Assembly (NCBI RefSeq): GCF_013402815.2
Contig: NZ_CP058601.1
Location: forward strand, 124,001-188,000
Source of the DNA: Natrinema halophilum
Lineage (GTDB): Archaea; Halobacteriota; Halobacteria; Halobacteriales; Natrialbaceae
Reading direction: 5' to 3'
Length of the DNA: 64,000 nt
Shown here in pieces: positions 9,567 through 17,676 of the stretch. The notes under the pieces are model-generated. The model saw only the letters and a program-made list of their open reading frames with translations. It was not told the origin of the DNA and made no database searches. The position numbers and the translations under genes are program-made. How positions within the stretch are numbered: position 1 is the stretch's first letter; every line of letters begins with the position of its first letter.

Positions 9567-10946
9567 ATGACCGATTACGGGAGACGACGGTTTCTGATGA
9601 ACGCCGGACTGACGGTTGCTTGTGGGGGGATGGCAGCGACCGCCGGTGCTGGAGCTGTCAGCAACGCAACCGTCGGTGGGAGTTCGGCCAGTGGGGCAGC
9701 CCAGTGGTCGTCGGAGCACGGCAACGCGGCGAACACCGGTTACGCTCCATCGACAGTCGGGCCGAAACCACCGGTCACCGTCACCTGGGAGTACGATCAC
9801 GGTGGTTCGATCGCCGTCGTCGACGACACGGTCTATCTCACCGCGGACGACGGCCGAGTACATGCACTCGACGCAGCCGACGGATCGGTCGAATGGACGA
9901 GCGAAATCTCCTCGGAGAAATCCGTCACTGCAGCGGGGTCACCGGCGGTAGCGTCCGATACTGTGTACGTTAGCGGGGACCGAAACAGTCCAGCGGTCAC
10001 CGCCCTCGACGCGGCAAACGGGGACGTTCGCTGGAAGAAGACCGATCTCGGGTACGCAACGAATCTTTCCCCCGTCGTCGCAGGTGGGTCGGTGTTTATC
10101 ATCGTCGATAAAATCCTCTATGCACTCGACGCGGACACGGGGAAGAAGCTGTGGCGGTTCGAGCCGAATCTGGTTTCGTTCGACGGGAGAGAGTACGGCG
10201 ATATGCTTGTGCGACGGCCTGTCGCGGTTGCAGACGGAGCCGTGTTCGCCGTGAGCAACAAGCGACTGTTCGCACGGGACATCGAAACCGGAGACGATCG
10301 ATGGACGGACATGCTTCAGGAAAACTGGGCGACCGAGGGGTTTTCCGGAAGGCCGATCGCTGATGACGACGCCGTCGTTGCCATCAGAGGCGGTACCCCA
10401 ACCGTCTTCGACACGGAGACAGGCGAGAAGCGACTGACACTGCCCGGCCACTCACTCGACGTGCTAACACAGGATCGCGTATACGCCACTGGCGAAGCGA
10501 AGTCCGGTGACGGCAGCAGTTCAGCGGTCATCACCGGCTACGATAGAAAAACCAGCGACGACGTCTGGCACTCGTCGCCGGAGATGCAATCGGTTGGAAC
10601 ACCGATCGTCGACGATGGATCCGTCTACGCGCCAGTCGAAAAGCCGTCCGGAGAGACCGGTGTGTTTGCGTTTGATACCGATACCGGGAGTCGAAAGTGG
10701 AGCGTCACCACCGACGCTAGACCGAGTCGAATCGCCGTTGCCGACGAAACGCTGTATGCGAGTACCGAGACGACACTGTCCGCAATTCGGTCCGAAGACG
10801 CGGGGAAGACAGCCGACGAATCGAACGAGGACCAAGGGAAAGGCCAAAGTATCCCCGGGTTTACGTCCGGCGTTGCAATCGCAAGCGGTGTCCTTGCACT
10901 CGAGGGGTTACGCAGGCGAAGCGCTTCCGGTGAGGAAGCGGACTAA
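9567..10946 (+). CDS. Tat-exported PQQ-binding-like beta-propeller protein with PGF-type C-terminal signal
   Basis: A 459-residue secreted protein. The N-terminus carries a twin-arginine signal (RRRFLMNAGLTVA then an alanine-rich core), so it should be exported folded by Tat. The body is a PQQ-like propeller, seen in repeated ALDAADGSVEW, ALDAANGDVRW, ALDADTGKKLW and AFDTDTGSRKW blades. The C-terminus has an acidic linker, then SIPGFTSGVAIASGV, a hydrophobic helix and RRRS, which is the PGF-CTERM architecture cleaved and lipid-anchored by archaeosortase A in other haloarchaea. It may be an assembly or sensor protein at the cell surface. A second protein of the same plan lies at 25196-26893. 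True PQQ binding is not shown. Confidence 0.85.
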   Translation: MTDYGRRRFLMNAGLTVACGGMAATAGAGAVSNATVGGSSASGAAQWSSEHGNAANTGYAPSTVGPKPPVTVTWEYDHGGSIAVVDDTVYLTADDGRVHALDAADGSVEWTSEISSEKSVTAAGSPAVASDTVYVSGDRNSPAVTALDAANGDVRWKKTDLGYATNLSPVVAGGSVFIIVDKILYALDADTGKKLWRFEPNLVSFDGREYGDMLVRRPVAVADGAVFAVSNKRLFARDIETGDDRWTDMLQENWATEGFSGRPIADDDAVVAIRGGTPTVFDTETGEKRLTLPGHSLDVLTQDRVYATGEAKSGDGSSSAVITGYDRKTSDDVWHSSPEMQSVGTPIVDDGSVYAPVEKPSGETGVFAFDTDTGSRKWSVTTDARPSRIAVADETLYASTETTLSAIRSEDAGKTADESNEDQGKGQSIPGFTSGVAIASGVLALEGLRRRSASGEEAD

Positions 10947-11006
10947 CGAACCGCAGTCGAGAGAACCCGGTTCGGCCGCCATCGTTCAGTGGTCGTGACG
11001 GAGAGA

Positions 11007-11750
11007 TTATCGATTACCGTCAGCGTACGACGGCCGCTCGGCATAGTCGATCGGATCGCGACTACCGATGTTCTGGAACGCCTGCAGACGGTACGCACAG
11101 GCGTCGCAGGTCCCACAGGCGGGTTCGGTATCGCGGTAGCAACTCCAGGTGTGTTCGTACGGAACGTCCAGTTTCACGCCGTACTCGGCGATGTCAGTTT
11201 TGGAGTGCTCCACGAACGGGGCTTCGATTGTGATCTCGGTCTCGGATTTCGTGCCGACGTCGACGACGCGCTCGAAAGCCTCGAAGAATGCGGGTCTGCA
11301 GTCCGGATAGCCGGAGAAATCCTCGCTGTGGGCCCCGATGAAAACCGCCTCGCAACCGTTGGCCTCAGCGTAGGAGACGGCCATCGCGAGCAGATTCGCA
11401 TTTCGGAACGGGACGTACGAGGACGGGACGTCGTCGCTCTCGAGGTCGGCGTCAGCGACGGCCATCTCCTCGTCGGTGAGGCTCGAGGCCCCGATAGCAG
11501 CGAGATGAGCGGTCTCGACTTGCAGGAATTCCGCCGCGTCGAGTTCGTCGGCGATTCGACGAGCGCATTCGAGTTCGCGGTCCTCGGTGCGCTGGCCGTA
11601 GGAGGTGTGCAGGGCGTAGAGCTCGTATCCCTGCTCGCGGGCCTCGTAGGCGGCTGTGGCGCTGTCCATCCCGCCCGAGAGGAGAACGACGGCGCGTTCG
11701 GTGGTCGATTCGCTGGGTTCGGTTTCGGTGGTCTGCGTTGTATCGGTCAT
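11007..11750 (-). CDS. queC: 7-cyano-7-deazaguanine (preQ0) synthase QueC
   Basis: A 247-residue ATP-dependent PP-loop enzyme that converts 7-carboxy-7-deazaguanine to preQ0, the precursor of archaeosine in tRNA. The PP-loop SGGMDS is at residues 25-30. The zinc-binding cysteines are near the C-terminus in CYRDTEPACGTCDAC. It is the last gene of a queD-queE-queC operon on the minus strand; the queE stop and the queC start are 14 bp apart. All motifs are intact and the length is normal for archaeal QueC. Confidence 0.95.
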   Translation of the reverse strand: MTDTTQTTETEPSESTTERAVVLLSGGMDSATAAYEAREQGYELYALHTSYGQRTEDRELECARRIADELDAAEFLQVETAHLAAIGASSLTDEEMAVADADLESDDVPSSYVPFRNANLLAMAVSYAEANGCEAVFIGAHSEDFSGYPDCRPAFFEAFERVVDVGTKSETEITIEAPFVEHSKTDIAEYGVKLDVPYEHTWSCYRDTEPACGTCDACAYRLQAFQNIGSRDPIDYAERPSYADGNR

Positions 11751-11764
11751 AGACGGATCCTCGA

Positions 11765-12559
11765 TTACGTTTCGGGGGCATCGTTCCAGAGGTCGACGTG
11801 TAGTCGCGGCGTGTATCGGAAGCCGTACTCCATCGCGAGGTCGGCTACTCGAGTGCGGGTTTCGGCGAGCCGTTCGCGGGTGGCTCCTTCGGGCATCAGG
11901 AGAACGTCATCGTCACGGATCGGACTCTCGGCGGCGTCACGCAGCGTTTCGAGCAGTGCGAGGATCTCCGGCATATCGTCCGCGTCGGTCACGACGAATT
12001 TCAACTGGAACTCGTACGCTTCGACCAGCCGAGCGAGCGACTCCACGTCGATTCGGTCGGTTTCGTGACGTTCCTCCCACGCCCCCTCGCCCGAGGGATC
12101 GCGCTCGGGAGTCGGGGTACTGCTCTCGAGTTTCGGGCTCACTGAGGCGAGATCGATCGGTGCCTCTCGGTAAATCGTTCCGTTAGTCTCGACGGTGGTA
12201 TGGTACCCTCGCTCGTCGAGCGCTTCGAGTAAGGCGACACTTTCGTCGTACAACAGGGGTTCGCCCCCTGTAAGGACGACGTGATCGGTGCCGTGCGATT
12301 CGACCTCGGCGACGATCTCCGGGATGCGCAACTGGGTATGAGTCGGCTCCCAGGAGGTGTGATAGGAGTCGCAAAACCAACATCGGAGGTTGCAGCCGCT
12401 GGTACGGATAAACGTCGACGGGACGCCGACGAGGGACCCTTCCCCCTGCAGCGAGTGGAACAACTCGTTGATCGGGAGTCTCTCGGTGGCGTTCCCAGCT
12501 TCGTCTTCCACGGCGGTATCCACCCCGGACTCGAAATCGATAGAATCAGAGACCGGCAT
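11765..12559 (-). CDS. queE: 7-carboxy-7-deazaguanine synthase QueE (radical SAM)
   Basis: A 264-residue radical SAM enzyme that contracts 6-carboxytetrahydropterin to 7-carboxy-7-deazaguanine. The [4Fe-4S] motif C-x3-C-x2-C is Cys56, Cys60 and Cys63 in SGCNLRCWFC, preceded by the family motif FHSLQGEGSLVGVPS. The GGEP motif that binds SAM follows (VVLTGGEPLLY). It starts one base after the queD stop codon, so the two are translationally close. The N-terminal 28 residues are acidic and variable. Confidence 0.95.
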   Translation of the reverse strand: MPVSDSIDFESGVDTAVEDEAGNATERLPINELFHSLQGEGSLVGVPSTFIRTSGCNLRCWFCDSYHTSWEPTHTQLRIPEIVAEVESHGTDHVVLTGGEPLLYDESVALLEALDERGYHTTVETNGTIYREAPIDLASVSPKLESSTPTPERDPSGEGAWEERHETDRIDVESLARLVEAYEFQLKFVVTDADDMPEILALLETLRDAAESPIRDDDVLLMPEGATRERLAETRTRVADLAMEYGFRYTPRLHVDLWNDAPET

Positions 12560-12560
12560 C

Positions 12561-13049
12561 TCAGATCTCGGACCCTCCGCAGAGTTCGCTCGTTTCGCTG
12601 ATTCTGACGGCGATGTCAGTAACCGTCTGTGGCAGGGCTGCCTCGAGCTTTCGCTCGAGAACGACGCTCATCACCTCTGCCGTGGGCGGGGCCGCAAGGA
12701 CCACGATCGCATCGTCGTCGCCGGCCGATTCGAAGGCCTCGACCAGCGGGTCGCCTTCCTCGAGCAGAAACATGTGGTCCCACTCAGATATTACGTCAGT
12801 AATATCTCCCTTGTCGGCGATCCAGCCCTCGTTCGTCAGGTGGCCCGCGACCGTAACGGCGATCTCGTAGTTGTGTCCGTGTGGTCTGGAACACTTGCCA
12901 TCGTGGTGCTGTATCCGATGTCCCGCACTGATCCGTATCGGCCGGTCGCGGCCGACGTGAAGGAGACGACGGTTTTCAGTGATCGGTCCGTCGATCGGGG
13001 TGCTATCGACGCCCCGCTCGATCGGCCGGGTACCTGCGCCCTCAGTCAT
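12561..13049 (-). CDS. queD: 6-carboxytetrahydropterin synthase QueD
   Basis: A 162-residue 6-pyruvoyl-tetrahydropterin synthase family enzyme that starts the deazaguanine pathway from dihydroneopterin triphosphate. The zinc ligands are His44 (SAGHRI), His57 and His59 (HGHNY), and the catalytic cysteine is Cys53 (GKCSRPHGH). It is the first gene of the queDEC operon. The 5' spacer above it contains the A+T-rich element TTCTTAAGTG on the minus strand about 30 bp before the ATG, a plausible TATA region. Confidence 0.93.
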   Translation of the reverse strand: MTEGAGTRPIERGVDSTPIDGPITENRRLLHVGRDRPIRISAGHRIQHHDGKCSRPHGHNYEIAVTVAGHLTNEGWIADKGDITDVISEWDHMFLLEEGDPLVEAFESAGDDDAIVVLAAPPTAEVMSVVLERKLEAALPQTVTDIAVRISETSELCGGSEI

Positions 13050-13314
13050 ACCTCGATATTACCTAGAGAGCACTTAAGAATAGGGGAACGCTTCCGTTCG
13101 GTTTCTGTTCCGGGCCACACCCGTTCTCAAAACTGGTAACGGGCCCATTAGGGCAGCGACCTGCGGCGAAACCGTCGGTTCAGTCGACGTGAGCACTCGA
13201 GTTCGCTCCCTGTCGATGAATGTCCTGTCTCTCAAGGAGGAATTTCGGTCGATAGATACCTAGAATACCTATCACATGACTGGTACCTTTGCGCGGCGAG
13301 ATCCAACGAGCGGT

Positions 13315-14214
13315 ATGTGGAACTTCGAAACGAGTGCAGACGCGCCGCTTACGTGGACTGTCAGTGAAACGCCGATTGACGGGACCGCGTACGACGTAAC
13401 GGAAACGGCGAACGGAGCCTGTGCTGTCGGTGACGGGGGAACCATCGTGGGTCGAACTTGTGATGGATCATGGGGAGTCGTCGTTCCGGATGGCCCTGCT
13501 GCACGCGACGAATCGCTCCACGCGGTGGCTGCCACTGACGGCGGGCGGCGAGTGTGGTTCTGCGGTTCGGGCGGAGCAGTGGGGCATTACGACCTCACGA
13601 GCGGTAAACGGGTCGATCACTCCAGACCCGACGGAATGGATGTCACGTTTCACGCACTCGCGGTCTCCGGTGCGTACGGTGCAGAGAAACTGCTTCTCGC
13701 GGATGGAAACGGCGTCGTCCTTCCCGGGATCGTCGACGGTGAGAAACTGGAGTGGAACGCGCGGACGAACCCTGCCGATGGAACCGCCGTCTCGGCACTC
13801 GCGGCGGACGGGGATGGACGTGGATACGGCGTCGACGATAACGCGAACGTCTGGATGACTACCGAATCGGGGTGGGAGCGAATCGGCCTCGCCGATGCGG
13901 AACACAGTCTCTATGCGGCGGCTGCAACAGAGGAGACTCTCGTCGTCGGTGGCGGGAACGGACGTCTCTACGAGCGCGACGGGACCGGCGCCTGGACCCC
14001 ACACTCGGTCGATGACGCCGCTATCGAGTGTCTGGACCTGAACGGACGGCTACAGTTAGTCGGCGGAGAAAGTGGACTCCTTCGCTATCGCGAGCGCGAT
14101 ACGTGGCACGAGACGGACTGGGACGAACCGACGACGATTCACGGCGTGCACGTCGGCTCACCGAGCGTCGCCGTCGGAGAAAACGGACTCGTTCTCGAAG
14201 GAACGGCCGAGTGA
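13315..14214 (+). CDS. Beta-propeller protein A, GDGG-repeat type; end formed by an IS relic
   Basis: A 299-residue protein made of repeated short blades with a GDGG-like turn (AVGDGGTIVG, FCGSGGAVGH, LLADGNGVVL, VVGGGNGRLYE, LVGGESGLLR, AVGENGLVLE), consistent with a seven-bladed propeller resembling Ycf48/BNR-type folds. No signal peptide is seen. The start at 13315 (MWNFETS) is chosen because its paralogue at 14682-15797 starts MWELGPD; an in-frame ATG at 13276 is the alternative. The TGA stop (14212-14214) lies inside the terminal sequence of the adjoining IS200/IS605 relic, and the long Ser/Asp tail of the paralogue is missing here. A truncation by insertion is therefore likely. Function is unknown. 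Confidence 0.75.
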   Translation: MWNFETSADAPLTWTVSETPIDGTAYDVTETANGACAVGDGGTIVGRTCDGSWGVVVPDGPAARDESLHAVAATDGGRRVWFCGSGGAVGHYDLTSGKRVDHSRPDGMDVTFHALAVSGAYGAEKLLLADGNGVVLPGIVDGEKLEWNARTNPADGTAVSALAADGDGRGYGVDDNANVWMTTESGWERIGLADAEHSLYAAAATEETLVVGGGNGRLYERDGTGAWTPHSVDDAAIECLDLNGRLQLVGGESGLLRYRERDTWHETDWDEPTTIHGVHVGSPSVAVGENGLVLEGTAE

Positions 14215-14667
14215 CATCCTCCCCGCCGTAAACGGAGAGGGACCGTCGATCCCTCAGGCAGTCGGGCGTCGCCCGACGACGGCGGGGCTTCCCACCGCAC
14301 CGCACGCGGTTGATTTGGGAACCTCGGGTTCGTACACCGACGATGTACTGGGAATGCCACGTCCCCGTTATCCCTATCCCACACGGGATTCGAGAGTATC
14401 TTGCTTGTTTTACGTCGGTATCCGACTCGTTCTCTTGGCAGGATACTCCCAATGAGTGCGGACGGAATCCCAATATTGTCCGATTGTCCCGACATGGGGG
14501 CGGATGTACCGGCACGTGGCGTATCTTTCGTTCCAATTCGATAAAAACGTAATGAGAGTACGCGATTCACGCCCGTCCCCAGAACGCTATGCGTTCTGGT
14601 GTGCGAACGAGACGCTTCGCGTCACGTCAACGCCGTAAACGGCGGGATTCTCTCTGTTTAAAGATAG
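14211..14667 (-). mobile_element. Relic of an IS200/IS605-family (TnpB-only) element, 457 bp
   Basis: Both ends match the intact element at 53346-54845 in the same orientation. The left edge starts with the shared GTGACATCCTCC, followed by the GCCGTAAACGG box and two hairpins (14239-14253 and 14261-14277) whose stems are kept while loops differ. The right edge shares CGCCGTAAACGGCGGGATT and ends at AAAGATAG (14667). Between them, about 14330-14400 aligns with the 3' end of tnpB (shared TGTAC..., GTTA-CTCCTATCC-like stretch), but the rest of tnpB is deleted. The element would be non-coding now and could move only with help from another copy. Confidence 0.8.
14239..14277 (-). ncRNA. Residual omega-RNA-like hairpin pair in the IS relic
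   Basis: Two adjacent stem-loops (ggga...tccc and gtcgggc...gcccgac) match the pair at 53374-53412 of the intact element. In TnpB systems the 3' end of the transposon encodes a structured guide RNA. Whether this relic is transcribed is unknown. If it were, the adjoining guide segment would be antisense to the last codons of the propeller A gene. Confidence 0.4.
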
Positions 14668-14681
14668 ATCGGCGCAGCTAG

Positions 14682-15797
14682 TTACATCTCTGTACTTCGG
14701 GCCGACTGACCGTCCGATGAGGTCTCTGTCTGCTCGGTGGACTGCGACCGATCCGATTGGTCTTCAGCGGTGTCGGTGCTCCCGTCACTCTGAGCCGTGT
14801 CGGAACGCGCGGTATCGGTTGGATCGTAGGACTCGCCCCGCCCGTCGAAGTTGTCCCCGTCCGGGCTCGTTCGTTCGCCACGCGGGTCGCCGCGGCGGCG
14901 TTTGAGAACGAGACCGCCTTTGCCGATCGCAACGTCCGGCGTGCCGAGTGCGACGTCCATAAGGACGCTATCGGTCGGCGTGTGCAGTTTCTCCCAGCGC
15001 TGCCCACCGTCGATACGCTGATAGAATGCGCCGCCGTCGCCGAGCGCGACCAATTGGTCCCCGTACTTATCGAAGGCGCGCAGCGACTTTTCGCCGACTC
15101 CGATCGGAGTCCAGTCCTTGTACGAGTCGTCGTATCGGTAGAGGCGGCCGTCACCAGCAGCAACGTAAACGCGTCCGTTCTCGCCCGCCCAGATATCGTA
15201 GAATTTCACTTGCGAATTGACGATGCCGATGTCCTCCCAGCCGTCGTCTTTCGTCGTTTTGAACGCGTTTCCGCTCGTGTCGACGACGTACCCGTAGCCC
15301 GTCGGTGCCGCCGCGAGGGCTGCGACTTTCGATCCCTTGTCGTTCGGTTTGCCCGTCACACCCCAGTTTACGTCGAAGCCGTGTATCGTCGCGGGCAGGA
15401 TTTCGCCCGACCCGTTCGCGATGAGGAGTTTTTCGTCGCCCGTCTCCCCCGATACGGCGAGGCCTTCCCAGGTGCTCGTCTTTTCCTTGGGATACGAGTA
15501 GTCGAACTTCCGCCGCATCTCGATATCGTAGCAGCCGATCGCACCGCTCGAGCCCGCAAACCAGATTCTGCGGCCGTCGTCCGTAACGCCCAATCCGCGA
15601 AGTTGGTTGTTCCTGACGTTCGGACCGTCGTCTATTATCTCCTCCCAGCCGTCACCGCGATTCGCAACGATGACGCCACCGTCACCGATCGCATAGGGGC
15701 CAGCGGCCGTACTCACCACTTCGAAGAGATCGTACGAGAAAGGCGTTTCAACGGTCTGCCACTCCGGTTCGTCTGCATCGGGGCCAAGTTCCCACAT
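14682..15797 (-). CDS. Beta-propeller protein B, paralogue of protein A with Ser/Asp-rich tail
   Basis: A 371-residue protein whose first 300 residues are collinear with propeller A: AIGDGGVIVANR, FAGSSGAIGCYDI, LIANGSGEILPA, VVDTSGNAFKT, VAAGDGRLYRYD, ALGDGGAFYQR and AIGKGGLVLKR mark seven blades. Residues from about 300 onward are a disordered, low-complexity tail rich in Asp, Ser, Thr and Gln (TDTARSDTAQSDGS and similar), ending STEM. There is no signal peptide or membrane segment, so it is probably cytoplasmic. The two paralogues are convergent with an IS relic between them. Binding partner and function are unknown. Confidence 0.8.
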   Translation of the reverse strand: MWELGPDADEPEWQTVETPFSYDLFEVVSTAAGPYAIGDGGVIVANRGDGWEEIIDDGPNVRNNQLRGLGVTDDGRRIWFAGSSGAIGCYDIEMRRKFDYSYPKEKTSTWEGLAVSGETGDEKLLIANGSGEILPATIHGFDVNWGVTGKPNDKGSKVAALAAAPTGYGYVVDTSGNAFKTTKDDGWEDIGIVNSQVKFYDIWAGENGRVYVAAGDGRLYRYDDSYKDWTPIGVGEKSLRAFDKYGDQLVALGDGGAFYQRIDGGQRWEKLHTPTDSVLMDVALGTPDVAIGKGGLVLKRRRGDPRGERTSPDGDNFDGRGESYDPTDTARSDTAQSDGSTDTAEDQSDRSQSTEQTETSSDGQSARSTEM

Positions 15798-15856
15798 GCA
15801 TCCGATCGAAGCGGCTCAGCGGGAATAAGTAGTGTAGACGTTCCGATAGTTCGAAA

Positions 15857-15916
15857 CAAATCGTCGATCACCGGACCAAATCGTCGATCACCGGACCAAA
15901 TCGTCGATCACCGGAC
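15857..15916. repeat. Threefold perfect 20-bp tandem repeat
   Basis: The unit CAAATCGTCGATCACCGGAC occurs three times without mismatch. It lies 60-120 bp upstream of the propeller B start codon (minus strand), so it could be a multi-site operator or simply a minisatellite. No palindrome longer than TCGATCA-like cores is visible within the unit. Confidence 0.9.
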
Positions 15917-16027
15917 GACTTCTCCAGGCTTCGGACGGCTCATATCGGTCCCAATCCCCGTTCGGCAGTTGTCCAAATCTCGCTCACCCGGGTCATGGAT
16001 ATCTCTCGAGAAACCACGCGGTTGCCA

Positions 16028-16074
16028 CACAGTACGCTCTCTTTCTCGCCAGCACAGTACGCTCTCTTTCTCGC
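16028..16074. repeat. Direct repeat, 22 bp conserved with 25-bp period
   Basis: The sequence CACAGTACGCTCTCTTTCTC plus GC occurs at 16028 and again at 16053, separated by CAG. It is about 60 bp beyond the stop of the winged-helix gene and 230 bp upstream of propeller B. The pyrimidine-rich half makes it look unlike coding DNA. Confidence 0.85.
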
Positions 16075-16136
16075 TCGACGGCTGAAGACGGGACCAGAGG
16101 CGAAACTGCGTCGTCCCGAATACGCTTCTGATCCGC

Positions 16137-16493
16137 TTACTCCTCGAGTTGGTCTTGCAGTCTATTTTTGGCCTCGGTACGTCGCTTTCGCGAAAATCCG
16201 GGCGCATCGTCCGAAAAGTCGATTTCGATTTCGTCGAGCGTTCGTCTGTAGATGTTCGTCCGTCTACCCTCATCGGATAGTTGCCGACCCTCACAGGTTA
16301 ACAATCCCGCGTCGACGAGTTCCTCGATACGGCGATAACAGGTCGCGATCGGAATTTCGATAGTTTCGCTCAATGCCTGCGCCGATTTCGGCGTTCCGGC
16401 GGCGCAGAGGATTTCCGCACTGTATTTACTCCCCAGCGCAGAGAGAACGACGGCTGAATCGACCTCGTTGTTTTCTAATCGACTCCGAGACAT
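16137..16493 (-). CDS. Winged-helix transcriptional regulator (ArsR-like)
   Basis: A 118-residue protein with a single winged helix-turn-helix domain. Residues 15-75 read VVLSALGSKYSAEIL, then helix 2-3 AQALSETIEIPIATCYRRIEEL, and a wing GLLTCEGRQLSDEGRRTNIYRRT. This layout is typical of haloarchaeal ArsR/HTH_20-type regulators that lack ligand domains. The C-terminal 30 residues are charged. It lies next to the propeller B gene on the same strand and 3' of it in reading direction upstream, with the repeat-rich spacer between, so it may act on that promoter. That target is inferred from position only. Confidence 0.8.
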   Translation of the reverse strand: MSRSRLENNEVDSAVVLSALGSKYSAEILCAAGTPKSAQALSETIEIPIATCYRRIEELVDAGLLTCEGRQLSDEGRRTNIYRRTLDEIEIDFSDDAPGFSRKRRTEAKNRLQDQLEE

Positions 16494-16660
16494 ACATTCC
16501 TCGTTACCAATTATCAGAATTGAATCTTGTGGTTGTTTGAGTGTCAGTATATATGTCCGTTGGGTCTGAAACAGTTTCGCGAGAGGAACTCACCCGAAAT
16601 CCTCGAGAGATGACGATCGATGGCGAGACGCCTTAGGGGCCACGGCTCGAACGAATCGAC

Positions 16661-17344
16661 ATGAAGGTCGCGGTCGTAACGGTCGGCAACGAACTACTCG
16701 CCGGACGAACGACGGATACCAATGCAACGTGGCTCTGCAAGCGGCTCGACGACCGCGGCGTCGTCGTCGACCGCGTGACGACGGTTCCGGATCGAATCGC
16801 CGACATCGCCCGCGTCGTGAACGAGTATCGAGCCGAGTACGATGCCGTCATCGTCACCGGCGGACTCGGTCCGACTCACGACGATCTCACTATGGACGGT
16901 GTCGCAGCAGCGCTCGGACGGTCGCTCGAGGAACACGAGGCGGCGCTCGCCTGGCTCGAGGAAGACGGCTACAGCCGAGACGATCTCGCGTCGGGGACGA
17001 CTACCTTGCCGGCGGGTGCGCGAGCGCTCCACAACGAGGACGGCGTCGCCCCTGGTGCAGCGATCGAGAACGTATACATCCTTCCCGGCGTTCCGTCGGA
17101 AATGAAAACGATGTTCGAGGCGATCGCACACGAATTCGAGGGAACGCCGACGTACAGAGAGACCGTCGTCGCCGCCGAACCCGAAAGCGCGCTACTCGAG
17201 CGGATCGCCGATCTCCGCGAGGGGTTCGACGTCGCTGTTGGGTGCTATCCTGGCGAGTCGGTTCGGATCGAACTCGAGAGTGCGGACGAGGACGCCGTCG
17301 AGGCGGCGGCAACGTGGCTTCGGGAACGGGTTGAGCCACCCTGA
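16661..17344 (+). CDS. CinA-like molybdopterin-binding-domain protein
   Basis: A 227-residue protein of the MoaB/Mog-fold competence-damage (CinA N-terminal) family. Diagnostic motifs are VGNELLAGRTTDTNATWL at residues 8-25 and VTGGLGPTHDDLTMDG near residue 65. It consists of the N-terminal domain only; the C-terminal nicotinamide-nucleotide amidase domain of bacterial CinA is absent, as usual in archaea. The domain can bind pterins or hydrolyse ADP-ribose in characterised members. A 41-residue membrane protein is encoded convergently just downstream. Confidence 0.85.
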   Translation: MKVAVVTVGNELLAGRTTDTNATWLCKRLDDRGVVVDRVTTVPDRIADIARVVNEYRAEYDAVIVTGGLGPTHDDLTMDGVAAALGRSLEEHEAALAWLEEDGYSRDDLASGTTTLPAGARALHNEDGVAPGAAIENVYILPGVPSEMKTMFEAIAHEFEGTPTYRETVVAAEPESALLERIADLREGFDVAVGCYPGESVRIELESADEDAVEAAATWLRERVEPP

Positions 17345-17379
17345 CGCGATCCCGTCGCGGTGGATCGACTCGGACCGAG

Positions 17380-17505
17380 TTATCTGTAAAAGTAGAGCAA
17401 CCAGGCGATCGTCACAAGCAGGCTCAGGGCGAGGGCACCCCAGCCGACTACGTTCATCGGTAACTGCGTTTCCGTCGCGAGAACGGCGTCGTTCAGTGCG
17501 TACAT
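17380..17505 (-). CDS. Small single-pass membrane protein, 41 aa
   Basis: A 41-codon reading frame begins at ATG 17505 and ends at TAA 17380. The product starts MYALNDAVLATETQLPMN and continues with a 20-residue hydrophobic segment (VVGWGALALSLLVTIAWLLY) ending in FYR. The N-terminus would be outside or cytoplasmic with one membrane helix. It fills the space between the CinA-like gene and the NAD-kinase-like gene on the opposite strand. Small size and clean hydrophobic profile support a real gene, but function is unknown. Confidence 0.65.
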   Translation of the reverse strand: MYALNDAVLATETQLPMNVVGWGALALSLLVTIAWLLYFYR

Positions 17506-17676
17506 GGTCGGCGATCGGTCCCCAACCCCCTTAGTTGTTCAGAAACGGAGTCAGTCCCTCTCGGCTCGTTAGTCGAGACGTTTTCTGGTAATTGGTCCTC
17601 TTTTCGAGCCGCGAACCCAACGAATTGCAGTACGCAACACGATATCGCTTTCCGATTGGCACTCCCACACCTCTGT

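Larger units (their letters stand above)
15798..16136. other. 339-bp intergenic region with two tandem repeats
   Basis: I see no gene here. The stretch separates the minus-strand propeller B start from the end of the minus-strand winged-helix gene. It contains a threefold 20-bp repeat (15857-15916) and a twofold 25-bp repeat (16028-16074), listed separately. The 5' end of the propeller B gene borders the first array, so the array falls in its upstream region. Confidence 0.6.
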
